Below the pieces are notes generated by a model that was given only the letters and a program-made list of their open reading frames with translations, made no database searches and was not told the origin of the DNA. A stretch of 64,000 nucleotides of DNA from Chitinophagaceae bacterium. GTDB taxonomy: Bacteria; Bacteroidota; Bacteroidia; Chitinophagales; Chitinophagaceae. Shown here piece after piece: positions 43,072-51,731 of the stretch; the stretch's first letter is position 1; every line of letters begins with the position of its first letter. The translations under genes and the position numbers were made by a program. The stretch spans positions 930,001 to 994,000 of the forward strand of contig JADKKJ010000011.1 in assembly GCA_016720565.1 (NCBI GenBank), given 5' to 3'.

Positions 43072-44319
43072 ATGGCAAGTATCAACCTCATTGAAGCGTT
43101 CCGTGATTTTAAGGATGCCGAGAACATCGACCGACCTACCATGATGAAAGTGGTAGAAGATGTGTTTAAAACCCTGCTCCGAAAAAAATATAGCAGCGAT
43201 GAAGCTTTCGACGTAATTGTGAATGCTGAAAAAGGAGACCTGGAGATCATTCGCCGAAGGATGATCGTTGAAGACGGACAGGTGGAAGATCCTTTATCAC
43301 AGGTGGCTTATTCTGAAGCGGTGAAAATAGAACCCGACTTTGAGGTGGGTGAGGAATTATATGAAGAGATCGATCTGTTGGATTTCGGACGTCGTGCGAT
43401 CCTGGCTGCTAAGCAAACCTTAGCCAGCCGTATCAGCGACCTAAAAAAGAATGCGCTTGCTAAAAAATATGATGACCGCATCGGCGAGATCATCAGCGCT
43501 GAAGTTTACCAGGTATGGAAAAAAGAGATCCTGTTACTGGATGAAGAAGGCAATGAACTGATCCTTCCAAAAAGCGAGCAGATTCCCCAGGATTATTTCA
43601 AAAAAGGGGAAACCACCCGTGCTGTAGTGAAGAAAGTGGACATGAAGAATAACAACCCTGTGATCATCCTTTCACGCACTTCCCCTGAATTCCTGGCTAA
43701 ACTGCTGGAAATTGAGGTGCCTGAGATATTTGATGGTTTGATCGTTATCAAAAAGATCGTTCGCGATCCGGGAGAAAGGGCAAAAGTGGCCGTAGAATCT
43801 TATGACGACCGTATCGATCCGGTAGGTGCCTGCGTAGGTATGAAAGGCAGCCGTATACATGGTATCGTTCGTGAACTGAAGAATGAAAATATCGACGTGA
43901 TCAACTATACCAGCAATATCCAGTTGCTGATCCAGCGCTCACTCACCCCTGCCAAGATCACCAGCATGGAACTGGATAACGAGGCAAAACATGCGAATGT
44001 TTACCTCAAGCCAGACCAGGTTTCACTGGCAATTGGCCGTCGCGGGGTGAATATCAAACTGGCCTGCGAATTGACGGGCTATGAGCTGGATGTGTACAGG
44101 GATAATGAAGGTGAAGAAGAATCATTTGATATTGACCTGGAAGAATTCAGCGATGAGATCGATAGCTGGGTCATTGATGAACTGAAGCGTGTGGGTTGTG
44201 ATACGGCCCGAAGCGTACTCGATCTTTCCGCAGAAGAACTGGAAAGAAGAACCGACCTTGAGAAGGAAACCATTGCTGAATTGAGGAAAGTATTGAAAGA
44301 AGAATTTGAAAAAGAGTGA
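43072..44319 (+). CDS. nusA: Transcription termination/antitermination factor NusA
   Basis: 415 residues. N-terminal RNA-polymerase-binding domain (1-130, starting LIEAFRDFKDAENIDRPTMM), S1 domain (about 135-205), then two KH domains (AVESYDDRIDPVGACVGMKG, KPDQVSLAIGRRGVNIKLA). The C-terminal part ends in an acidic stretch and one helix-hairpin-helix-like unit (DELKRVGCDTARSVLDLSAEEL). It controls pausing, termination and antitermination, and might regulate its own leader hairpin. Confidence 0.95.
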   Translation: MASINLIEAFRDFKDAENIDRPTMMKVVEDVFKTLLRKKYSSDEAFDVIVNAEKGDLEIIRRRMIVEDGQVEDPLSQVAYSEAVKIEPDFEVGEELYEEIDLLDFGRRAILAAKQTLASRISDLKKNALAKKYDDRIGEIISAEVYQVWKKEILLLDEEGNELILPKSEQIPQDYFKKGETTRAVVKKVDMKNNNPVIILSRTSPEFLAKLLEIEVPEIFDGLIVIKKIVRDPGERAKVAVESYDDRIDPVGACVGMKGSRIHGIVRELKNENIDVINYTSNIQLLIQRSLTPAKITSMELDNEAKHANVYLKPDQVSLAIGRRGVNIKLACELTGYELDVYRDNEGEEESFDIDLEEFSDEIDSWVIDELKRVGCDTARSVLDLSAEELERRTDLEKETIAELRKVLKEEFEKE

Positions 44320-44322
44320 ATG

Positions 44323-44381
44323 GTGAATAAGTGAATGCCTGCCTGCCGGTAGGCAGGGGTGAATAGGTGAATAAGTGAATG
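44323..44381. repeat. Palindrome flanked by GTGAATAAGTGAATG direct repeats
   Basis: GTGAATAAGTGAATG at 44323-44337 and 44367-44381 flanks the palindrome TGCCTGCC...GGTAGGCAGG (44336-44357). ACTTATTCACTT at 44441-44455 is partly complementary to the repeats. This lies between nusA and infB. Confidence 0.5.
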
Positions 44382-44481
44382 ATTTAATGATGGAATAAGT
44401 ATAGAATGCTGGAAGAATAGTTCGGATTGACCTATTCGCATTTACTTATTCACTTCATAAACATTCCTGATAAAATAAATT

Positions 44482-47319
44482 ATGGCAGAATTAAAACTTC
44501 CCAGATTATTAGGTGCAGCCAAGGAGTTCAACGTTGGTCAGGATACCATTATTGAGTTCCTGGCAGGGAAAGGCTTTCCCAAAGATGAACTTAAACCTAC
44601 GTCAAAACTGACGGAGGAAATGTACCGCGCGCTCCAGATGGAGTTCCAGAGTGATAAGGCCGCTAAGCAGAAAAGCGACCAGCTGGAACTACCAAAAGGC
44701 AGTACAGCCGATCCTAAGAAAAAGAAGGATGAAGAGGATATTGTATTCAGCAAGGAGAAACCTGCGGCTAAACCGAAAAAAGAAGAACCTAAGCCTGTTG
44801 TTGTGGAAGTGGTAGCACCAGCACCTCCTCCACCGCCAGTGGAAGTGAAGCCTGAACCAGTGAAGGAAGAGCCTAAGGTGGAAGAAATAGTGAAGACGGA
44901 AGTACCGGAAATTGAAGGCCCCAAGGTGGTAACCAAGATCGATCTTTCAACCATTGATTCTTCCACGAGGCCTAAGAAAACTGCTAAAGCAAAGAAAGAA
45001 GAAGCTGCTCCTGCACAGGAAGAAAAGCCAAAAGCAAAATCAACCAAAAAGAAAAAAGAGGAAGAAGTTAAACCTGAGCCGGTAGTGGAAGTGAAACCAG
45101 AATTGGTTGCTGCTCCGGAAGAAGATGAGGCCCCTCCTGTAATTGAAAATATTTCAGTAGAAAAATTAACCGGTCCCAAGATCCTTGGAAAGATCGACCT
45201 GCCGGTTGATAATGATACACGTCCCGTAAAGGATGAGAAAAAACAACGTAAGCGTATCCCGATCGCGAAGAAAGATCCGCGTCGCGAGATCTTCATTAAT
45301 AAAGACGGCGATAAAAAACCAGGCGTTAATACAGGTGGCGGCGCCAAAAGAGCTCCACTTCCTATTCGCCGTGGCGGTGTTGGTGGAAAAAGAGAAGACA
45401 GGCTTATTGATGAAAAAGAGATACAGGAAAAGATCCGCGAAACACAGGCAAAATTGTCTGGTGGTGGCGGAAGAGGTAAAGGGCTGAAAGCAAAACTTCG
45501 TCGCGAAAAACGCCAGGAAATGGCGGATGCCCAGGGCAATATGACCGATGATAACAAACTGCAGGTAACGGAATTCATCAGCGTAAGCGAATTGGCCAAC
45601 CTGATGGATGTGAGTTTTGCAGAGGTGATCAGTAAATGTATGAGTCTTGGTATCATGGTATCCATCAACCAGCGTCTTGATGCGGAAGTGATCGAGCTGG
45701 TAGCTTCAGAATTTGGATTTGATGTAGAGTTCATCGATATGGAGAAGCAAATGGAAATGGAGGAAGAAGAAGATGAGGATGAAGAATCAGAGCTTAAACC
45801 TCGTTCTCCTATTGTTACCATCATGGGTCACGTTGACCATGGTAAGACTTCCCTGCTTGACTATATCCGCAATGCGAATGTAGTAGCCGGTGAGGCCGGA
45901 GGTATCACACAGCACATTGGTGCCTACCAGGTACAGGTGGCCCCGGAAAAAATGATAACTTTCCTTGATACGCCAGGTCACGAAGCTTTTACGGCCATGC
46001 GTGCCCGTGGTGCCAAGGTGACGGATATCGCCGTGATCGTAGTGGCTGCGGATGATGCCGTGATGCCACAAACACGTGAGGCCATCAGCCACGCGCAGGC
46101 AGCACAGGTGCCGATGATCTTTGCAGTAAATAAGGTGGATAAGGACGGAGCCAATCCGACCAAAATATATGAGCAATTATCGCAGATGAATATTCTCGTG
46201 GAAGAATGGGGTGGTAAATTCCAGAGCCAGGAGATATCCGCGAAAAAAGGACTGAATATTGACAAACTGCTGGAAAAGATCCTGCTTGAAGCCGAGATCC
46301 TGGATCTTAAAGCCAATCCCGACAGGGAAGCCAATGGTACCATCATAGAAGCATCATTAGATAAAGGACGTGGATTCGTTGCCACCCTGCTGGTAGAAAA
46401 TGGTACACTGAAGCAGGGAGACCTGATCGTGAGTGGCCAGTATTATGGAAGGGTAAAGGCCATGTTCAATGAGCGTAATAAGAAACAGGAAGAGGCCGGG
46501 CCATCAGCGCCAGCTGTTATCCTGGGTCTGAATGGTGCACCCCAGGCAGGTGAGAAATTCAAAGTATATGAAGATGAGGCCGAGGCAAAAGAAATAGCCA
46601 ACCGCCGCGCGCAGATCCTTCGCGAGCAGGGTATACGTACCAAGAAACATATTACCCTGGATGAGATCGGTCGCCGTCTGGCACTTGGATCCTTTAAGGA
46701 ACTTAAGGTTATCATCAAAGGTGACGTGGATGGATCGGTAGAGGCCTTGAGTGACTCATTACAGAAACTGTCAACACAGGAGATACTGGTAAGTGTGATA
46801 CATAAAGGCGTAGGACAGATCAATGAAAGTGATATCGTTCTGGCTGAAGCATCGGATGCGATCGTGATCGCCTTTAACGTGCGTCCATCCCTGCAGGCTT
46901 CCCGCCTGGCGGAGAATGCCGGAATTGAGATCAAGATGTATTCCATTATCTATAACGCCATCGAAGAAGTGAAGAGCGCGATGGAGGGTATGCTTGAACC
47001 GAAGATGCAGGAGAAGATCACGGCGAATGTGGAAATACGCGAAGTATTCAAATTCGATAAGGCCACAGTGGCCGGTTGTTATGTGCTGGATGGTAAGATC
47101 AAACGTGATTCGAAGATCCGCCTGATCCGTGATGGTATCGTGATTTACCCGGTCGGGGAGAATTCTGCTGAACTGGGCTCTCTGAAGCGTTTCAAAGACG
47201 ATGCGAAGGACGTTCAGGCAGGTATGGAATGCGGGTTGACCATCAAGAATTTCATAGATATGAAAGTGGGCGATATCGTGGAGGCCTACGAAGAAGAGGA
47301 AGTAAAGCGGACCCTTTAA
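44482..47319 (+). CDS. infB: Translation initiation factor IF-2
   Basis: 945 residues. An N-terminal IF2_N unit (LPRLLGAAKEFNVGQDTI) is followed by a long Lys/Pro/Glu-rich linker (about 70-340), normal for the phylum. The GTPase domain at about 440-610 has GHVDHGKTS (G1), DTPGHEAF (G3) and NKVDK (G4). Domains II-IV follow, including KGDVDGSVEALSD. It loads fMet-tRNA onto the 30S subunit. 162 bp of repeat-bearing spacer separate it from nusA. Confidence 0.97.
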   Translation: MAELKLPRLLGAAKEFNVGQDTIIEFLAGKGFPKDELKPTSKLTEEMYRALQMEFQSDKAAKQKSDQLELPKGSTADPKKKKDEEDIVFSKEKPAAKPKKEEPKPVVVEVVAPAPPPPPVEVKPEPVKEEPKVEEIVKTEVPEIEGPKVVTKIDLSTIDSSTRPKKTAKAKKEEAAPAQEEKPKAKSTKKKKEEEVKPEPVVEVKPELVAAPEEDEAPPVIENISVEKLTGPKILGKIDLPVDNDTRPVKDEKKQRKRIPIAKKDPRREIFINKDGDKKPGVNTGGGAKRAPLPIRRGGVGGKREDRLIDEKEIQEKIRETQAKLSGGGGRGKGLKAKLRREKRQEMADAQGNMTDDNKLQVTEFISVSELANLMDVSFAEVISKCMSLGIMVSINQRLDAEVIELVASEFGFDVEFIDMEKQMEMEEEEDEDEESELKPRSPIVTIMGHVDHGKTSLLDYIRNANVVAGEAGGITQHIGAYQVQVAPEKMITFLDTPGHEAFTAMRARGAKVTDIAVIVVAADDAVMPQTREAISHAQAAQVPMIFAVNKVDKDGANPTKIYEQLSQMNILVEEWGGKFQSQEISAKKGLNIDKLLEKILLEAEILDLKANPDREANGTIIEASLDKGRGFVATLLVENGTLKQGDLIVSGQYYGRVKAMFNERNKKQEEAGPSAPAVILGLNGAPQAGEKFKVYEDEAEAKEIANRRAQILREQGIRTKKHITLDEIGRRLALGSFKELKVIIKGDVDGSVEALSDSLQKLSTQEILVSVIHKGVGQINESDIVLAEASDAIVIAFNVRPSLQASRLAENAGIEIKMYSIIYNAIEEVKSAMEGMLEPKMQEKITANVEIREVFKFDKATVAGCYVLDGKIKRDSKIRLIRDGIVIYPVGENSAELGSLKRFKDDAKDVQAGMECGLTIKNFIDMKVGDIVEAYEEEEVKRTL

Positions 47320-47380
47320 GGCCGGCAACCAAATATTTGTTAAATGACGGATCCCGGGAGGGAACTCCTGGATCTGTGGG

Positions 47381-47388
47381 TATTTTTG
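47381..47388 (+). promoter_or_regulatory. Promoter box for the SurA-like gene
   Basis: TATTTTTG, 15 nt before the ATG at 47403. An imperfect hairpin (CCGGGAG-GGAA-CTCCTGG, 47354-47371) precedes it and may end the infB message. Confidence 0.45.
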
Positions 47389-47402
47389 AAGTTATGTATA
47401 GC

Positions 47403-48767
47403 ATGAAAAGGATCATATTCATCGGTTTTGTTTTGTTCGGACTACAATCCTTTGCTCAGGGTCAGCCAAAGAAAGTAGTGGCCGATAAGATCGTCAGTAT
47501 TGTTGGCGACCGTATCATCCTTCAGTCGGATATTGTAAACTCGATCTCTGATATTGCCCGCCAGGGTGGTACCATTCCGGATAATGCGGAATGTTTACTC
47601 ACCGAGCAGGCCGTGATCTCCAAAGTGCTGATGCTGCAGGCTGAAAAAGATTCACTTCCTGTTACGGAAGAAGAAGTGGAAGCTGAACTTGACCAGAAGA
47701 TCCGTTATTATATAAATCAGTTAGGTTCACAGGCAGCGCTTGAAGAAATGGCCGGCAAGACGATCTACCAGATCAAGGATGACGCGCGTGAATCAGTAAA
47801 GGAACAGAAAATGGCAGCGGCCATGCAGCGTAAGATCGTAGAGAATGTACGCATCACCCCTACCGAAGTAAAAGCATTTTTTGAAAAAGTTCCCAAGGAT
47901 AGCCTTCCTTATTATGAATCGGAACTGGAAGTTGGGCAGATCATACTTTACCCCAAGGCCTCCCGTGATGTGGACCTTTATATCCTGGGGCAAATGAATA
48001 ATTATAAAAAGCAGATCGAATCAAAAACGACCACGTTTGAGGCACTGGCCAAACAGGTTTCTGAGGATCCCGGAAGCAAGGAAAGAGGCGGACAGTACCA
48101 GGTTAGCCGTAGTGAGAAAAGCTGGGACCCTGTTTTCCTTTCAACCGCTTTTCGATTGAAAGAAGGCGAGATCTCCAACCCTGTTAAGTCAAAATTCGGT
48201 TATCATATCATTCAAATGGTGCAGCGAAACGGTGATGATGCCGTAGTTCGCCATATACTCAGAATTCCCCCGGTAACAGATGAGGAGATCAGGGCCGCCA
48301 AAGGAAAACTGGATACCGTTCGCTCAAAGATCATTGCAGGAACCCTGGGTTTTAATGAAGCTGCTACCCGTTACAGTGATGATGAGACCCAGAAATTCGC
48401 AGGCGCATTTATTACCGGTCGAGATGGTTCAACCTATGTTACTATCGATCAGCTGGATAAGGATGTCGTTCAGATGCTGGCTCATATGAAAGTGGGCGAA
48501 ATTTCCCAGCCTACGGCTTTTGAAAATGAGCAGGGCAAAAAAGGGGTTAAGATCGTCTACCTGAAATCAAGGTCTGAGCCTCACCGTATGAACCTGAAGG
48601 ACGATTATTCAAAGATCTCTACCTATGCCCTGGAGCAGAAAAAATCTGAGGCTGTAGAGAAATGGCTGAAATCCAAGCTCCCTACCTATTATGTTATGAT
48701 CGATAAGGAAGCCATGCAAACCTGTCCCCAGCTGGCTCGTTTCAATACGGATAAGAAGTCCTTTTAA
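47403..48767 (+). CDS. SurA-like periplasmic peptidyl-prolyl isomerase
   Basis: 454 residues from ATG 47403, chosen for its signal peptide (MKRIIFIGFVLFGLQSFAQ); ATG 47394 is also possible and the open frame runs back into infB. A SurA N-terminal chaperone domain (KIVSIVGDRIILQSDI) is followed by two parvulin domains, the first with SKERGGQYQVSRSEKSW and FGYHIIQMVQ, the second (about 285-400) more divergent. It would help fold outer-membrane proteins. Confidence 0.88.
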   Translation: MKRIIFIGFVLFGLQSFAQGQPKKVVADKIVSIVGDRIILQSDIVNSISDIARQGGTIPDNAECLLTEQAVISKVLMLQAEKDSLPVTEEEVEAELDQKIRYYINQLGSQAALEEMAGKTIYQIKDDARESVKEQKMAAAMQRKIVENVRITPTEVKAFFEKVPKDSLPYYESELEVGQIILYPKASRDVDLYILGQMNNYKKQIESKTTTFEALAKQVSEDPGSKERGGQYQVSRSEKSWDPVFLSTAFRLKEGEISNPVKSKFGYHIIQMVQRNGDDAVVRHILRIPPVTDEEIRAAKGKLDTVRSKIIAGTLGFNEAATRYSDDETQKFAGAFITGRDGSTYVTIDQLDKDVVQMLAHMKVGEISQPTAFENEQGKKGVKIVYLKSRSEPHRMNLKDDYSKISTYALEQKKSEAVEKWLKSKLPTYYVMIDKEAMQTCPQLARFNTDKKSF

Positions 48768-48772
48768 TTATT

Positions 48773-48780
48773 TAACTTTG
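48773..48780 (+). promoter_or_regulatory. Promoter box for the PurF-family gene
   Basis: TAACTTTG (TAnnTTTG) 8 nt before the ATG, giving a nearly leaderless transcript. Confidence 0.45.
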
Positions 48781-48788
48781 CATCCTCC

Positions 48789-50636
48789 ATGAGTGATGCC
48801 ATCAAACACGAATGCGGTCTTGCATTCATTCGTTTAAGAAAACCTTTTTCCTATTACCAGCAGCGTTATGGATCTGCGTTGTGGGGGCTTAACAAGCTCT
48901 ACCTTCTGATGGAGAAGCAACATAACCGCGGACAAGACGGAGCCGGTGTAGCTGCTGTAAAACTGAACGTAGAACCTGGTTACCCTTTTCTTAATCGTAT
49001 TCGCAGCAACGCCAACCAGGCCATTGCTGACGTATTCCAGCAAATTGGAAGCGAGTATGAAGCGCTGGAAAAGTACCATCCAAATATCAAGTCACAGCCT
49101 GGCCTTATGAAAGGCCATCTTCGTTTCATGGGCGAGATCCTGCTGGGCCATCTTCGTTATGGTACCCAGGGAAAGAATAAACTGGAGTATTGCCACCCCT
49201 TCGTAAATCATGATACCATACCTGCCCGCAACCTGGTGATGGCAGGTAATTTCAATATTGTTAACTCTGATGAACTCTATACCCTGATAGGAAAAGAGCC
49301 GCATGAGACCGTTCGCTTCAGCGACCTGGCTGCCATGATCGAGCTGATGTATACCTATCTCTGCAAGGAAGATGAGTCCACACCCGGCAAACTTGATTTC
49401 AAAAATGTATTGAAGAAGGCCCTGCCATTAATGGATGGAGGCTTTCATGTAGGGGGAGCCACAGGCAGCGGTATCGGTTTTGTTTTCCGTGATGCCCATG
49501 GTATTCGTCCTTCTTATTATTATATCAGTGATGATGTGGTGGTAGCTGCCTCCGAAAGGGCAGCCATACGAACCACTTTTAATGTAGAAGAGGGTGAGGT
49601 AAAAGAACTGATGCCCGGATGCGCCCTGATCGTGGATGAGAACGGTGAGATCGAGATCGCGCAGGTGCTGGAACCAAAAGAAAGAAAGGCCTGCAGTTTC
49701 GAACGTATTTATTTTTCAAGGGGAAGTGATGAAAAGATCTACCGGGAAAGATTGGCCCTGGGCTATAACCTGCATGAGCAGGTGCTCAATGCCATTGAGC
49801 ATGATACCAAGAACACCATATTTTCTTTTATCCCCAATACAGCAGAGACGGCTTTTTACGGAATGCTGAAAGGAATGGAAGATTACCTGAACAAGGTGAA
49901 ATATGAAAGGATCCTCAGCTGGGGTAAGGACTATGATGCCGGCAAACTGGAGGAAATGATCAACCGCCGCATTCGTATTGAGAAGATCGCTATCAAGGAT
50001 GTGAAAATGCGCACTTTCATCACAGAAGATGCCGCGCGCAATGAAATGGTGCAGCACGTTTATGATATTACCTATGGCACCGTAAGGGCGGGAGAGGATA
50101 CACTGGTGGTGATCGATGATTCGATCGTAAGAGGTACCACCTTAAAAGAAAGTATCATTCGAATGCTGGCCAGGCTGAACCCCAAAAAGATCATTGTGGT
50201 CTCTTCCTCCCCGCAGATACGTTACCCGGATTGTTATGGTATTGATATGAGTAAGATGGGAGATTTCATTGCCTTCAATGCAGTGGTAGCCCTGGTAAAA
50301 GAACATGGGAAAGAAAATGTGATGCATGACCTTCACGAGAAATGCAAGGAATTGCTGAGAGAGAATAAACTTGAAACAGAGAATGTAGTTAAGCAATTAT
50401 ATAAATTGTTCAGCATAGAAGAGATCACCAATAAGATCGCCCAACTTATCACTCCACCCGAATGCACCGTACCCGTTCAGGTGATCTTTCAAAGTATAGA
50501 GGACCTGCACCGTTCCTGTCCCAATAATCTCGGCGACTGGTATTTTACCGGTAACTATCCCACCCCAGGAGGAAACAAAGTTGTGAATAAGGCGTTTATG
50601 AATTATATGGAAGGGAAGAATGTGAGAGGATACTGA
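48789..50636 (+). CDS. PurF-family amidophosphoribosyltransferase-like protein
   Basis: 615 residues, longer than ordinary PurF (about 470-510). The putative glutaminase nucleophile is Cys9 (HECGLAF), so an eight-residue propeptide would have to be removed. The NTN-hydrolase part has KQHNRGQDGAG and GHLRYGTQG. The PRPP-binding motif TLVVIDDSIVRGTT (about 440) is intact, and SFERIYFSRGSD precedes it. A 100-residue C-terminal extension ends LGDWYFTGNYPTPGG. It may make phosphoribosylamine, or be a related enzyme beside a standard PurF. Confidence 0.85.
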   Translation: MSDAIKHECGLAFIRLRKPFSYYQQRYGSALWGLNKLYLLMEKQHNRGQDGAGVAAVKLNVEPGYPFLNRIRSNANQAIADVFQQIGSEYEALEKYHPNIKSQPGLMKGHLRFMGEILLGHLRYGTQGKNKLEYCHPFVNHDTIPARNLVMAGNFNIVNSDELYTLIGKEPHETVRFSDLAAMIELMYTYLCKEDESTPGKLDFKNVLKKALPLMDGGFHVGGATGSGIGFVFRDAHGIRPSYYYISDDVVVAASERAAIRTTFNVEEGEVKELMPGCALIVDENGEIEIAQVLEPKERKACSFERIYFSRGSDEKIYRERLALGYNLHEQVLNAIEHDTKNTIFSFIPNTAETAFYGMLKGMEDYLNKVKYERILSWGKDYDAGKLEEMINRRIRIEKIAIKDVKMRTFITEDAARNEMVQHVYDITYGTVRAGEDTLVVIDDSIVRGTTLKESIIRMLARLNPKKIIVVSSSPQIRYPDCYGIDMSKMGDFIAFNAVVALVKEHGKENVMHDLHEKCKELLRENKLETENVVKQLYKLFSIEEITNKIAQLITPPECTVPVQVIFQSIEDLHRSCPNNLGDWYFTGNYPTPGGNKVVNKAFMNYMEGKNVRGY

Positions 50637-50672
50637 GAAAAGTTAGGAGTTGGGAGTTAGTAGTTAGGAGAA
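50637..50672 (+). repeat. Imperfect AGTTAGGAGTTGGGAG tandem repeat
   Basis: It directly follows a stop codon and resembles the array at 24371-24411. Confidence 0.4.
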
Positions 50673-50699
50673 GAAGACATAAGCTGTATAAATAATTTT

Positions 50700-51191
50700 A
50701 TGAAGTCATTGTTGTTAGTAAGACACGCCAAAAGTGATTGGGCCGATGCTTCATTGGGAGATTTCGATCGCCCATTGAATGAGCGGGGTAAAAAAGATGC
50801 GCCTAAAATGGCGGAAAGATTATTGGCGAAAAAGGTAAAGATCGATGCATTTGTTGCCAGTCCGGCAAAACGTGCGGCCAAAACAGCTACGATCATTGCG
50901 GAGGAATTCGGAAGGAAAAAAGATAAGATCATTTTTAAAGAGGAGTTATACCTGGCCTCGGCCACAGTCTTCCGCCGGATAGTAAGTGAACTGAATGATA
51001 AGTTTGAAACGGTGGCGATCTTCTCGCATAATGAAGGGATCACCGATTATGCAAATATGCTTACCAATGTAAGGGTGGATAATATTCCCACCTGCGGTAT
51101 CTACGCTGTAAGATCTGATATAAAAAGCTGGAGTGAATTTGAAGAAGCGGAAAAGGAGTTCTGGTTTTTTGATTTTCCGAAAAAAATGTAA
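50700..51191 (+). CDS. SixA-like histidine phosphatase
   Basis: 163 residues. The RHG motif is LLVRHAKSDW (RHA, phospho-His), with RPLNERGKKDAPKMAERL next and FVASPAKRAAKTATII; the second His is in IFSHNEGI. This is the branch-2 histidine phosphatase of the SixA type, which removes phosphate from phospho-His proteins. There is no signal peptide. The actual target is unknown. Confidence 0.88.
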   Translation: MKSLLLVRHAKSDWADASLGDFDRPLNERGKKDAPKMAERLLAKKVKIDAFVASPAKRAAKTATIIAEEFGRKKDKIIFKEELYLASATVFRRIVSELNDKFETVAIFSHNEGITDYANMLTNVRVDNIPTCGIYAVRSDIKSWSEFEEAEKEFWFFDFPKKM

Positions 51192-51240
51192 TAATCTTAC
51201 TTATCGCAAGCCATACTATTACTCAGTAAAAATTTAAACT

Positions 51241-51723
51241 ATGCGCCGGCTCCACTTAACTACTCTTAGCCTGATCAGCAGCCTTTGCTTATTAGTTGCC
51301 TGCAGTAACAATAGTACAAAGACGGTAGCCGGGTAAGCTCCGGAATATTTTAATCTTCGCCCTGCACTGGAGAAACAATATGGGTATACGCACGCGGTAA
51401 AGATTGGAGATGATCTTAAGATCTCCGGAGCTGTGAGCATGAATGATACAGGTATGATCGTAGCACCAGGAAATATGGAACAGCAAATGAAGAATTGCTA
51501 TAGCGATCTGGGAAAAATATTGACCCATTACGGATATACCTTTGATGATGTGGTGGCGGAAAATGTTTATACCACGAATATGCAGGAGTTCATCGGGGTA
51601 TCTGGTTTCCGGAATTCCATTTACAAAAAACAATTCCCTACAGGCACCTGGCTGGAAGTAAAAGGATTAGCGGTAGATGGTCAGCTGATCGAAATTGATA
51701 TGGAAGCCCATAAAGTAAAATGA
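51241..51723 (+). pseudogene. RidA-family lipoprotein gene interrupted by one in-frame stop
   Basis: From ATG 51241 a lipoprotein signal (LCLLVACSNN) reads for 31 codons to a TAA at 51334-51336, and the same frame then continues without break as APEYFNLRPALEKQYGYTH to the end at 51723. The remaining part is a RidA/YjgF fold (MNDTGMIVAPGNMEQQ, DLGKILTHYGYTFDDVV, LAVDGQLIEIDMEAH). One substitution thus separates the signal from the domain. The downstream ATG at 51433 would give only part of the fold. A base-calling error is possible. Confidence 0.75.
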
Positions 51724-51731
51724 TCCCGGGA

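Noticed and set aside
44538..45824. 428-codon Ser-rich frame on the minus strand
   Set aside because: It is the shadow of the Lys/Glu-rich linker of infB; such frames are long by composition alone.
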